Source of the DNA: Janthinobacterium sp. GW458P | GTDB lineage: Bacteria; Pseudomonadota; Gammaproteobacteria; Burkholderiales; Burkholderiaceae_D | Assembly: GCF_002127585.1 (NCBI RefSeq) | Contig: NZ_NEGZ01000036.1 | Coordinates: 1 to 51,131 of the forward strand | Direction: 5' to 3' | DNA length: 51,131 bases | Shown: one piece after another, positions 18,829 to 27,091 of the stretch | How the letters are laid out: each line of letters starts with the position of its first letter | How positions within the stretch are numbered: the first letter of the stretch is position 1 | Program-made: the position numbers and the translations under genes | Notes under the pieces: model-generated | Told to the model about the DNA's origin: nothing | The model's database searches: none | The model's input: the letters and a program-made list of their open reading frames with translations, nothing else

Positions 18829-18867
18829 GCCCGCTGCGCCGCAGTGCGAGCACTGTTAGCAGCGGGC
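18829..18867. repeat. Nested inverted repeat
   Basis: Outer arms GCCCGCTGC (18829-18837) and GCAGCGGGC (18859-18867) are perfect 9-bp complements. Inside are CAGTG/CACTG with a 4-base loop. The element lies 60 bp past the SYLF stop. No T-tract follows, so a simple terminator is unlikely. Confidence 0.55.
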
Positions 18868-19162
18868 AACGCCGCAGAGCGCCGGTTATGGAAGTCAGAA
18901 ATCACAATCATTTATTGGGGGTTACTTAGCGGCGGCAGCGCGCGGCCCTGGCCCTGCTGGTCCCGCGTGCTGACGCGGAACAGCAATCCGCGCCGTGCCT
19001 GCACCACCTGCGTCCGCTATCGCCGGCTTCGCCTGCCCGGCCGCATCAATTTACATCAAGGCAACATCGCTGATCGGCAGGAGCCGTGCGCATCGCAAGC
19101 GGGCATGCCGGGCACCACCCGGCCTGGGCGGCGATGCCTGGCATCCATTTGCTGTCGTCACA

Positions 19163-19176
19163 ATGATCTGGATCAT
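19163..19176. promoter_or_regulatory. FNR-like box (ATGATCTGGATCAT) for usp
   Basis: A symmetrical site with one mismatch per half. The centre is 67 bp before the universal stress protein start at 19237. It has the same 12-base core, TGATCTGGATCA, as the box at 13571. Confidence 0.7.
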
Positions 19177-19236
19177 GGTTTCTCTGCGGTATCAACGGCA
19201 CACTGTACGCTCCACAACAAGTTCGAGGAGAGCACC

Positions 19237-19680
19237 ATGTTCAAGCACATACTGGTTCCAACGGACGGGTCGCCCGCCTCGCGGACTGCGCTGCTGTCAG
19301 CCATCGCGCTGGCGCATTCGTGCGGCGCGCGCATTACCGCGCTGCACGTGGTGCCGGAATTTCACGTCCTCAGCCATGATACGGAGATGCTGGAGGCGAC
19401 CCGCGCAACTTATCTGGAAGAAAGCATGGAGAACGGCAAGAAAGTGCTCGATGTCGTCCTGCGGCAGGCACGCGAAGCCGGCGTCGAATGCGCCACCTTC
19501 CTGACGCGCGCCGATTCCCCGAATGAAAAAATACTCGAGGCCGCCCAGGCAAACGGCTGCGACCTGATCGCCATGGCGACGCACGGCAAATTCGGCTTGA
19601 AAGGCGTGCTACTGGGAAGCGAAACACACAAGGTCCTCGTGCACAGCCCCGTGCCGGTACTGGTCTTTCGCGCCGCCTGA
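19237..19680 (+). CDS. Universal stress protein, single UspA domain
   Basis: 147 residues, one UspA domain. The ATG at 19237 has CGAGGAG seven bases upstream. The start FKHILVPTDGSPASRTAL and the ATP-binding end MATHGKFGLKGVLLGSETHKVL with PVPVLVF (G-2x-G-9x-G-S) are canonical, so ATP binding is expected. It is a single-gene unit converging on the nucleoside phosphorylase gene, only 15 bp away. Confidence 0.92.
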   Translation: MFKHILVPTDGSPASRTALLSAIALAHSCGARITALHVVPEFHVLSHDTEMLEATRATYLEESMENGKKVLDVVLRQAREAGVECATFLTRADSPNEKILEAAQANGCDLIAMATHGKFGLKGVLLGSETHKVLVHSPVPVLVFRAA

Positions 19681-19695
19681 GCGCCGGCGGCAGCC

Positions 19696-21264
19696 TTATT
19701 CCGCGCCGGCCAGGCCGGCGCCTATCGCGGCGTCGCCGATCGTGACGAGATTATCCTGGGCCTGTGCATAGGCGAGCGCATACGCGAGTTCGCCGGGGGA
19801 ACCCGCATGCAAGGTGAACAGCGGTTGCCCCACCGCCACCACCGTCCCCAGCGGCGCATGAAACACCATGCCTGCCGCCGGCGTCTTGGGCGCGCCGGCC
19901 AGCTTGGCCGTCCGGGCCAGCAGGCGGTTGTCGATGGCCAGGACCGTGCCAGCGTGCAATGCACACAATGGCTGCGTAAAGGCGGCGCGCGGCGGCTCGC
20001 GCATCCCGCCCTGGGCGGCGCAGATGGCCTGGAATTTGCGCCAGGCGGCGCCACTGTCCAGGGCCGCGGCGGCCATGGCCAGGCCGGCACCCTGGGACGC
20101 CTTGCCGGCCAGCTCCAGCAAGCCTGCGGCCAGCGCCAGGGCCCGCTGGCGCAAGTCATCCGGCGCGCCGCCGTGATTCTGCAACACGGCCAGCACGTCG
20201 AGCGCTTCGAGCGCCGGACCGATACCGCGGCCAACGGGCTGCGTACCGTCGCTCATCTGCACGCGCAGCGCCATGCCCAGGCTGCGCGCGACCTCCCCCA
20301 GGCGCGCGGCCAGGATAGCGGCGGCCTCGGGCGAGCGGACCTTGGCGGTGCGCCCCACGGGCATGTCGATCAGCACGTGCGTGGCGCCCGCCGACGCTTT
20401 CTTCGACAGGATGGACGCTACCAGCAAGCCATTGCTGTCGAGCCCCAGCGGCCGCTCCACGCGGATGAGCAAATCATCCACCGGGCTCAGCGCTACAGCC
20501 CCGCCCCAGGCGATGCAGCCGCCCTCCTGCTCCACCACGCCGTGCATCTGCTGCGCCGTCAATTCCACCGGCGCCAGGGTTCCCATGGTGTCCGCCGTCC
20601 CCGCCGGCGACGTGATGGCGCGCGAGGAAGTCTTGGGTATCAGCAAGCCGCAGGCGGCGACGATAGGCACCACCAGCAGCGTGGTGCGGTTGCCTGGCAA
20701 GCCGCCGACGCAATGCTTGTCCGCCACGACAGGGGCATCCCAGCGCAGGCGCTGCCCCGCATGGACCATGGCCATGGTCAATGCCGCCGTTTCGGCCAGG
20801 TCGAGCCGGCTTCCCGAGCACGCCGTGATCAGCGTCGCCAGCTCGATGTCCGAATACGCGCCGGCGGCGATGTCATTGATAATGGCCGTGATTGCTTCGT
20901 TGCCTAAGGGACGGCCATAGATCTTGCCGCGCACGGCCGAGAACGATTCCACCGCCGGTGCATGGCCAACTTGCACCACCTGCCCGTCGGCCTGCCCGAA
21001 TGCCATCCAGGCGGCCTCCGACAGGCCGATTTCGTCCATGTCGATAAGGGGGAAATGCACGACATTCAGGGTCGCGACGATCCTGCGCTCGCCGCACCAC
21101 AGCTCCAGCCGCGAACGCGCTTCGAAGCCCTCCGCCTTGCAGACGGGGCTATCGCTGCGGATATAGGCGATGGCTTCCTGATAAGTGTCGATGCCCAGGC
21201 GCCGCAAGCGCAATGCCGAGGCGGCGACGGCGGTGCGCGGCGGCGACGGTGCATGGCGCATCAT
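19696..21264 (-). CDS. Thymidine phosphorylase family protein (type 2/AMP phosphorylase-like)
   Basis: 522 residues from the ATG at 21264, which overlaps the TGA of the upstream metallo-beta-lactamase gene as ATGA, so translation is coupled. The family cleaves (deoxy)nucleosides or AMP with phosphate to release base and sugar phosphate. Motifs: DKHCVGGLPGNRTTL, SSRAITSPAGTADTMGTLAP, GGAVALSPVDDLLIRVERPL and a C-terminal Gly-rich HAPLGTVVAVGQPLFTLHAG domain. The N-terminal extension of ~80 residues relative to E. coli DeoA is typical of the type 2/AMP phosphorylase branch. Whether the substrate is thymidine or AMP cannot be told from sequence here. Coupled to an RNA-processing nuclease, it may recycle RNA-derived nucleosides. 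Confidence 0.87.
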   Translation of the reverse strand: MMRHAPSPPRTAVAASALRLRRLGIDTYQEAIAYIRSDSPVCKAEGFEARSRLELWCGERRIVATLNVVHFPLIDMDEIGLSEAAWMAFGQADGQVVQVGHAPAVESFSAVRGKIYGRPLGNEAITAIINDIAAGAYSDIELATLITACSGSRLDLAETAALTMAMVHAGQRLRWDAPVVADKHCVGGLPGNRTTLLVVPIVAACGLLIPKTSSRAITSPAGTADTMGTLAPVELTAQQMHGVVEQEGGCIAWGGAVALSPVDDLLIRVERPLGLDSNGLLVASILSKKASAGATHVLIDMPVGRTAKVRSPEAAAILAARLGEVARSLGMALRVQMSDGTQPVGRGIGPALEALDVLAVLQNHGGAPDDLRQRALALAAGLLELAGKASQGAGLAMAAAALDSGAAWRKFQAICAAQGGMREPPRAAFTQPLCALHAGTVLAIDNRLLARTAKLAGAPKTPAAGMVFHAPLGTVVAVGQPLFTLHAGSPGELAYALAYAQAQDNLVTIGDAAIGAGLAGAE

Positions 21265-22619
21265 GTCAACGTCACTTCGTCGCCATACGCCGGCACGCTG
21301 CATTCCCAGCCAAGCTGCTCGCCTATGCGCCGCCGCAGCGCTTCGGCGGCATCCGGCTCACCATGGGTGATGAAGGTGTTGCGCGGCGCCTGGCGCAACG
21401 GCGCCATCCAGGCCATCAATTCATCGCCATCGGCATGCGCGGACAGGTTGCTGATCTGTCGGACGGTGGCACGTACTGGCACATACGCGCCATGGATCTT
21501 GACGGCGTCAGCGCCAGCGACCAGCGAGGCGCCGCGCGTGCCGCCGGCCTGAAAACCCGCAAACAGGATGCTGTTGCGGCGATCCGGCGCGAACGCCTTC
21601 AGGTGGTGCAGCACGCGCCCGCCCGTCGCCATGCCGCTGGCGGCGATGATCACCATCGGCATGCGGCGCTGGTTCAGCTCGATCGACTCCTGTGCGCTGT
21701 TGACGATCGTGGCCGCGTGCGACATGGCCTCGCACTGCGCCGGCGTCAGGCGGTGATCGTGCGGATAGCGGCGGTACAGCATGGTGGCGTCGACCGCCAT
21801 GGGGCTGTTCAGGTACACGGGCAGCGCCGGGATGGCGCCGCGCTGCTTGAGCAGATGCACGTCATAGAGTATCGTCTGCGCCCGTCCGACGGCAAAGGCG
21901 GGGATGATCGTCACGCCGCCGCGCGCGGCAGTCTCGCTGATGGTCTTGCCCAGCAGTTCGATGGCGTCGCTGGCTTCATGGCGCCGGTCGCCATACGTCG
22001 ATTCCACGACCAGGTAGTCGGCGGGCGGCAAGGGTTCGGGCGGTGCCATGAGCACGTCGTTCGGACGCCCCAGGTCGCCGGAAAAGACGACGCGGATGCC
22101 CTCGCCCTGCAGCAGCACGCTGGCCGCGCCAAGGATATGCCCGGCACGCTGCAGCTCCACGCGCAATGACGAGCCAATGCCGAAGGGCTGGCCGAACGCC
22201 ATGGGAGCGAGCTGTTCGAGCGCCAGGAGGGCATCGGCCTCGGTGTACAGGGGCAAGGCGGGATGATGCTTGCTGAAGCTGTGGCGATTCGCGTACTCGG
22301 CCTCCTCTTCCAGCAGGCGGCCGCTGTCGGGCAAAATGATGCGGCACAGGTCGCACGTCGCGGCACTCGCATAAATCTTGCCGCGAAAGCCGTCGCGCAC
22401 CAGCAGCGGCAGGTAGCCGCTGTGGTCCAGGTGGGCATGCGTGAGCACGACGGCAGTGATCTCGGCCGGCGCCAGCGGCAAGCCGGCCCAGTTGCGCAAA
22501 CGCAACTGCTTATAGCCCTGGAACAGGCCGCAATCGACCATAATCCGCTCATTGCCGCTGCTGACCAGGTATTTCGACCCGGTCACGGTCCCCGTCGCGC
22601 CCAAAAACGTCAGTTTCAT
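21261..22619 (-). CDS. Metallo-beta-lactamase/beta-CASP RNA-acting nuclease
   Basis: 452 residues. Tandem ATGs at 22622 and 22619 follow GGGGAG; the second has the better spacing. The metal site HAHLDH is at residues 61-66, with later AGHILGAASV, SGDLGRP and the beta-CASP motifs FAVGRAQ, SGMATGGRVLHHL and SAHADGDEL. This matches the YSH1/CPSF-73-like exonuclease group of bacterial proteins that process or degrade RNA. It is the first gene of a two-gene unit with the nucleoside phosphorylase (4-nt overlap). The upstream 100 bp carries an inverted repeat (22643-22666). Confidence 0.9.
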   Translation of the reverse strand: MKLTFLGATGTVTGSKYLVSSGNERIMVDCGLFQGYKQLRLRNWAGLPLAPAEITAVVLTHAHLDHSGYLPLLVRDGFRGKIYASAATCDLCRIILPDSGRLLEEEAEYANRHSFSKHHPALPLYTEADALLALEQLAPMAFGQPFGIGSSLRVELQRAGHILGAASVLLQGEGIRVVFSGDLGRPNDVLMAPPEPLPPADYLVVESTYGDRRHEASDAIELLGKTISETAARGGVTIIPAFAVGRAQTILYDVHLLKQRGAIPALPVYLNSPMAVDATMLYRRYPHDHRLTPAQCEAMSHAATIVNSAQESIELNQRRMPMVIIAASGMATGGRVLHHLKAFAPDRRNSILFAGFQAGGTRGASLVAGADAVKIHGAYVPVRATVRQISNLSAHADGDELMAWMAPLRQAPRNTFITHGEPDAAEALRRRIGEQLGWECSVPAYGDEVTLT

Positions 22620-22642
22620 CATCGCTCCCCAGTCACCAGCAC

Positions 22643-22666
22643 GACGCTCGGTCGCTACCGAACGTC
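22643..22666. repeat. Imperfect inverted repeat upstream of the MBL gene
   Basis: GACGcTCGGT-CGCT-ACCGAaCGTC, 9 of 10 positions paired. It lies 24 bp before the MBL start and could be an operator or a 5'-leader hairpin. Confidence 0.4.
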
Positions 22667-22722
22667 CGGTCCCATGGCGCGCGTGTCACGCGGGTTCTTT
22701 TCCCGACAGAGCCGTGGGCAGC

Positions 22723-23379
22723 CTACAGCATGCCAAGTTCCAGCGCATAGCGCGTCAACTCGGCGTTACATGCCATTTTCATCTTTTTCAGGATGCGCGC
22801 GCGATAGCTCGTGACGGTATTCGGGCGCAAATTCAGAGCGGCGCCGATCTGCACCAGCGACTGGCCAGCAGCGAGGCGCTGGAACACCTGCAGTTCGCGC
22901 TCGGACAGGTTCTCGTGCGTACCCAAGGGCCCCTGCGCAAGCACCATTGTCAACTGGTCCGCCATCGCCGGGCTGACATATTTCCCTCCCGATGCCACCT
23001 TGCGCACGGCCTGCACAAGAACGTCGGCCGAAACATCCTTGCTCAGGTAGCCAGATGCCCCCAGGCTGAATGCCCGCAAGCCATAGATTTCTTCCGAATA
23101 ATGACTCAGGATCAGCAGCCCCATGCCTGGCCTGGCCAGGCGCAAGGCTTGCAGCAGTTGCAAGCCGCTTTTTCCCGGCATGGCAATGTCAATGAGGGCC
23201 ACATCGAATTGCTCGGATGCAATACGATCAGTCGCGTCGTCAAAGGACGCCGCCTGGGCGCCAACGCAAATGTCAGCCGCCGTGCCAAGCATCAGCGACA
23301 CGCCATTGCGCGCGATGGCATGGTCGTCAACCAACAGCACCCGGATGATTCCCGCTTCCATGGTCAAGGTCCCGAACAT
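22723..23379 (-). CDS. NarL/FixJ-type response regulator (copy 1)
   Basis: 218 residues. The receiver domain (~10-130) has acidic residues in LLVDDHAIARN, the phospho-acceptor Asp in VALIDIAMPGKSG and Lys in GYLSKDVS. The C-terminal LuxR-type HTH (~150-210) reads LSERELQVFQRLAAGQSLVQI and LNLRPNTVTSYRARILKKM. It is a transcription factor phosphorylated by a sensor kinase, perhaps the one at 25214-26911. It lies divergent from fnr, and the palindrome at 23512-23527 between them may be a target. It resembles the regulator at 24558-25217 closely enough to be a paralogue. The start may be 23379 or 23361. Confidence 0.9.
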   Translation of the reverse strand: MFGTLTMEAGIIRVLLVDDHAIARNGVSLMLGTAADICVGAQAASFDDATDRIASEQFDVALIDIAMPGKSGLQLLQALRLARPGMGLLILSHYSEEIYGLRAFSLGASGYLSKDVSADVLVQAVRKVASGGKYVSPAMADQLTMVLAQGPLGTHENLSERELQVFQRLAAGQSLVQIGAALNLRPNTVTSYRARILKKMKMACNAELTRYALELGML

Positions 23380-23511
23380 GCCTTGCCTAGCGTGATTCGC
23401 TGATTTTCATGCATTTGATTCTGCGCCGAACGGCTGGCGGCGTCAACGCCTCGCTGCACCCGCCACCGCTGCCGGGCAGACCCCGTCCATGCGTACTGGC
23501 GAAGAAGAAAT

Positions 23512-23527
23512 GTAGGGGATTCCCTAC
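23512..23527. promoter_or_regulatory. Perfect palindrome GTAGGG-N4-CCCTAC between RR and fnr
   Basis: The 6-4-6 inverted repeat GTAGGGGATTCCCTAC. A related sequence, GCAGGTGTTCCCCTAC, lies before the HD-GYP gene (37279-37294). Both are followed after 16-17 bp by TTACTACAC. The form suits a dimeric NarL-family regulator. Confidence 0.6.
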
Positions 23528-23631
23528 GCAAAAGTTTGAGAAAATTACTACACAAGACCAAGGGTTAAGCTTATAGCCACTGTGCCTGGGTGCGCACATA
23601 CTATCAGGCATGTAGTCAGAAACACAAAAAC

Positions 23632-23645
23632 TTGATGCAAATCAT
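23632..23645. promoter_or_regulatory. FNR-like box (TTGATGCAAATCAT) at the fnr start
   Basis: One mismatch to consensus. The centre is only 28 bp before the fnr ATG, so binding would more likely block than activate: probable negative autoregulation. Confidence 0.65.
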
Positions 23646-23666
23646 AAACAGCAATAAGAGGAACCC

Positions 23667-24497
23667 ATGAACGCCTTGCTCTCGACCGATCAGTCCTTGC
23701 CAGCGAAAAATTACAGCAGCGGCAATACCTGCGCGAAATGCAGTTCAAGGATGCGCTGCCTGCCCTACGGCCTGGATGAACGTAGCGTCGCTCAGGTCGA
23801 CAGACTCATCGGCAAACGGCACTGGGTGGAGCGCAATGAGTTGCTCTTAAGGGTGGGTGAACCGTTTCATTGCCTGTACATTATTCACGGCGGCCAGTTC
23901 AAGACCTTCCGTGATAATGCACATGGCAAACAGCATGTGATGGGCTTTCACATGGCGGGCGAGATCCTGGGCATGAGCGCCATCAGTACCGGCATTCATG
24001 ACAGCAATGCCATGGCGCTTGAAGACAGCGAGGTGTGCGAGGTCCCCTTTGCGCAGTTGCAGATGCTGTGCGCAAGCATTCCAGCGCTACAACAACACTT
24101 CCATCGCCTCTTGAGCGAGGAAATCAACCGGGATCAGCGCGTCATGCGCTTCCTGGGCAGTTCGGCCGAGCTGCGCTTTGCCACCTTCCTGCTGGATCTG
24201 TCGAGCCGTTTCGCGGCCCGCGGCTACTCGCGCCATGACTTCACGGTACTGATGTCGCGTGAAGACATCGGCAACTATATCGGCTTGACGATGGAAAGCG
24301 TCAGTCGCCTGATGTCAAAATTCCGCCGCCAGGGCTGGATCAGCACGGACGGCAAAGATCTGCATATCCTCAATTATCGCGCCATCGAGGCGCTGGCCAA
24401 CGACCAGCCCATGAAAGCAATGGCAAGCATCAATTCGCTCACGCAACAGACCACGGCGATACTGGCCTCCATCGCGAAGACAGCAAGCCAGGCTTGA
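23667..24497 (+). CDS. fnr: FNR-type oxygen-sensing Crp-family regulator
   Basis: 276 residues. The ATG follows AAGAGGAA. The N-terminus has C22-x2-C25-x5-C31 and the sensor domain has C124 in DSEVCEVPF, the four-Cys ligand set of FNR for an oxygen-labile [4Fe-4S] cluster. A cyclic-nucleotide-binding fold fills ~50-165. The HTH (MSREDIGNYIGLTMESVSRL) has the E-x2-S-R recognition pattern that reads TTGAT half-sites, agreeing with the boxes found across this window. It is expected to dimerise and act without oxygen. A box overlaps its own promoter. The C-terminus is ~30 residues longer than E. coli FNR. Confidence 0.92.
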   Translation: MNALLSTDQSLPAKNYSSGNTCAKCSSRMRCLPYGLDERSVAQVDRLIGKRHWVERNELLLRVGEPFHCLYIIHGGQFKTFRDNAHGKQHVMGFHMAGEILGMSAISTGIHDSNAMALEDSEVCEVPFAQLQMLCASIPALQQHFHRLLSEEINRDQRVMRFLGSSAELRFATFLLDLSSRFAARGYSRHDFTVLMSREDIGNYIGLTMESVSRLMSKFRRQGWISTDGKDLHILNYRAIEALANDQPMKAMASINSLTQQTTAILASIAKTASQA

Positions 24498-24557
24498 CAA
24501 GCACGGCAGCCGGGGCGCGTCGCTTCCGTCGGCGCGGCGCGGTGGACCGAGCGCAGG

Positions 24558-25217
24558 CTAGTCGCTGCCGGAAATCGGTGGCCCGATGCCATGCTCGATG
24601 GCAAACCGGGTCAGCTGCACATTGTTCTTGGCCCGCGTCTTTTCCAGCAGGCGCGCCCGGTAAGTGCCCACGGTATTAATACTCAAATGCAATATTTGCG
24701 CGATATCCGCCAGGTCTTCCCCATTGGCAAGCAGCCGCAGGACCTCCAGTTCCCGATCCGACAGTTGCTCGTGCCAGGCCATCCTGCTGCCGCTGATCAT
24801 GTCGGCCAGATTTTCCGTCACCGCCGAGCTAATGTATTTCCCTCCGCAGGCAGCCTTGTGTACTGCGCCAAGCAGGACGGAGGCATTGCAGTTCTTGGTC
24901 AGGTAGCCAGCGGCGCCGTATTGCAGCGCCCGTACGGCGTACACCGTCTCGGCATACATGGACAGCATCAGGACGGCCATGCGTGGCCACTCGCGGCGTA
25001 ATTTCCTTAACAATTGCAAGCCATTCTGATCGGGCAGGCCGATGTCGACAATGGCAACATCAAACGCCTGTGCCTGCAGCAGATACAATGCCGCGCGTGC
25101 AGTCTCGGCCTCGGCAACGACTTCGATGCCGTCGTCCGTACCGAGCATCAAGCGAATGCCGTTGCGGGCAACGACATGGTCGTCCACCAGCAGCACCCTG
25201 ATCTTCCCGCATCTCAT
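24558..25217 (-). CDS. NarL/FixJ-type response regulator (copy 2)
   Basis: 219 residues. The receiver has VLLVDDHVVARN, Asp in VAIVDIGLPDQNG and Lys in GYLTKNCN. The LuxR-type HTH reads LSDRELEVLRLLANGEDLADI and LHLSINTVGTYRARLLEKT. Its ATG overlaps the TGA of the upstream sensor kinase as ATGA (25214-25217), so the kinase and regulator are translationally coupled and form a two-component pair. It converges on fnr. Targets are not proven; the palindromes near fnr and the HD-GYP gene are candidates. Confidence 0.92.
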   Translation of the reverse strand: MRCGKIRVLLVDDHVVARNGIRLMLGTDDGIEVVAEAETARAALYLLQAQAFDVAIVDIGLPDQNGLQLLRKLRREWPRMAVLMLSMYAETVYAVRALQYGAAGYLTKNCNASVLLGAVHKAACGGKYISSAVTENLADMISGSRMAWHEQLSDRELEVLRLLANGEDLADIAQILHLSINTVGTYRARLLEKTRAKNNVQLTRFAIEHGIGPPISGSD

Positions 25218-26911
25218 GCGCCCCCCCGTACCGGCAATTGCACGACCAACAAGGTTCCATGCGCGATGGCCATGAAACGGATATCGCCGCCAAAATGCCG
25301 GGCGCGCTCACGCATGCCCGCCAGCCCCCACGAATTGGCCGTCAGCAGGCTCTCGCAATCGATGCCCTTGCCGTCATCTTCCACCTCCATCCGGATCGAC
25401 GAAGCGTCGTGGGTGACGCGCACATCGACCCGCGTTGCCCCGGCATGGCGAACGACATTGGTTAACGCTTCCTGCAATATGCGGAACAAGGCAGTGCTGC
25501 GCTCGGGATCGAGCTCCAGCAGGACAGTCTCAGGCGGAATATGGGTCCGGCAGACGAGCCCCGCCCTGGCACAGACCTCTTCCGCGTGCCACTCCAGCGC
25601 CGCCCATACGCCAAGCTGGTCGAGCACGCTGGGCCGCAGTTCGGTGATCACCCTGCGTACGGCTGCGGTAGCCGTATCGAGCAAGGCACAGGCATCCTCT
25701 AGCCGAGTCTGCAACATACCGCCGTTGCGCTGGTCATGTATCAGGGCCACGGAAAGGTGGGCCTTGACTCCAGTTAAGACACTGCCTAGTTCGTCGTGCA
25801 TCTCCCTTGCGATCCGAATGCGCTCCCCCTCCTTCACGCGCTCCTGATGGGCAATGAACTGGCGCAGTTGCTCGTGCGACTTTTCCAGCGTTTCCAATGC
25901 CAGCTTGCGCACGCTGATGTCCTCCACCATGCCCACGTATTGCCGGGAAAGTCCGGTGGCGCCGCACACCGTCGTGGCACTGAGGATGGCCCATATGGCA
26001 TGGCCATCCTTGTGCAGGTAGCGCTTTTCGATGCGATAGCTGCTGATCTCGCCGCTGCACAGGCGCCGCCCGAATTGCACGCTGTTGGCAACGTCGTCGG
26101 GATGCGTCAGTTTCAGGTATCCAATCGCCAGCAGTTCCGGCGCCGTATAGCCCAGCATCTCGGACAGCGCCCGGTTCACCGTCACCCAGCGGCCCTCCAT
26201 GTCCGCCATGATCATGCCCAAGGACGAATTTTCAAATGCCCCGCGAAATCGCTCCTCGCTGGCATGCAGCTGCGCCGCCGCCACAGTGCGCTCGGTAATA
26301 TCGTTGAGTACCAACAACACGACCCCGGGTCCGAAATGCTCCTGGCTCAGCTTGGCCTCCAGCATGGCGGAAAATACGTCGCCTTCCCCCTTTTTCATGC
26401 GCAGTACGGCCGAATGCGATGCATCGCGGTCCAGCAGGCGCTGGCGCAGGAAGTAAAAAATATCCTGGTCGTCAGGCACAATGAAACGCGTGAGCGGCTG
26501 CCCGGGCAGCATTTCGGGCGCCGTGCCCAGCAAGGCCGATGCGGTGAGATTGGACTGGATGATGATGCCGCGGGCATCCATGCTGATGTAGCCGACTGGC
26601 GCCTGGTCGTACAGGCGGTTATACAGTTCGCCGGTATTTTTCAGCGTTGCCTGGGCGGTGCGCAGCTCATCGTTCTGCATTTCCAGCTCGATCTCGCGCA
26701 CGCTCATCTCGCGATGCGTGGCTTGCAGCGACGCGGGATAGCGCTCGTGGGAGCGGCGCCTGGACGATTCCAGTCTCTGCTTAAGCCGCAGTTCCGCATG
26801 CTGACGCAATGATTTCCAATATTGTTCAGTCTGGAAAGGAACGGCAAAGTACTTTCTTCGCTTCGCGCACATATTAACCATGCCCATCGTTAGCAGTTGC
26901 CCCTGCAGCAT
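25214..26911 (-). CDS. PAS-PAS sensor histidine kinase (NarL-partner type)
   Basis: About 565 residues. The exact start is unclear: the frame opens at a TTG (26923) and ATGs follow at 26911, 26887, 26881 and 26872 without a clear ribosome site. No membrane segments are seen, so it is cytoplasmic. After a coiled coil (~60-105) come PAS1 (LYDQAPVGYISMDARG) and PAS2 (FENSSLGMIMADMEGRWVTVN), then a HisKA_3 domain with IAREMHDELGSVLTG (phospho-His ~372) and an HATPase with LQEALTNVVRHA, DDGKGID and GLAGMRERA. The signal is unknown; cytoplasmic PAS domains often sense redox state or oxygen, which fits the island. Coupled to the response regulator downstream. Confidence 0.88.
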   Translation of the reverse strand: MLQGQLLTMGMVNMCAKRRKYFAVPFQTEQYWKSLRQHAELRLKQRLESSRRRSHERYPASLQATHREMSVREIELEMQNDELRTAQATLKNTGELYNRLYDQAPVGYISMDARGIIIQSNLTASALLGTAPEMLPGQPLTRFIVPDDQDIFYFLRQRLLDRDASHSAVLRMKKGEGDVFSAMLEAKLSQEHFGPGVVLLVLNDITERTVAAAQLHASEERFRGAFENSSLGMIMADMEGRWVTVNRALSEMLGYTAPELLAIGYLKLTHPDDVANSVQFGRRLCSGEISSYRIEKRYLHKDGHAIWAILSATTVCGATGLSRQYVGMVEDISVRKLALETLEKSHEQLRQFIAHQERVKEGERIRIAREMHDELGSVLTGVKAHLSVALIHDQRNGGMLQTRLEDACALLDTATAAVRRVITELRPSVLDQLGVWAALEWHAEEVCARAGLVCRTHIPPETVLLELDPERSTALFRILQEALTNVVRHAGATRVDVRVTHDASSIRMEVEDDGKGIDCESLLTANSWGLAGMRERARHFGGDIRFMAIAHGTLLVVQLPVRGGA

Positions 26912-27091
26912 CACATCTTGCAAGGTTCGTGGATGGAGATGTACTAAACAACAATCATAGTTTATATTAGCGCAATAGCGAGCTCAGTAACAGGCATGAA
27001 AAAATCCCACTTTTTGCACAACGCGCAGCCGGCATGCGTGCCGTGGATCAAGGTGAGCGCCCGGCGCCGTGACGCGCCTGGCCGCCGTCCG

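Larger units (their letters stand above)
18770..19236. other. 467-bp intergenic region before uspA-like gene
   Basis: It contains the nested inverted repeat at 18829-18867, a degenerate FNR-like half-site around 19045-19060, and a good FNR-like box at 19163-19176. No open frame with protein-like composition and a ribosome site was found. Confidence 0.5.

Noticed and set aside
19045..19060. Possible extra FNR-like site near ATCAATTTACATCAA
   Set aside because: Only one half fits; the centre is wrong and a better site lies closer to the gene at 19163.
19672..19691. GCCGCC/GGCGGC hairpin between usp and the phosphorylase gene
   Set aside because: Overlaps the coding end, has no T-run, and such stems are frequent in this G+C-rich DNA.
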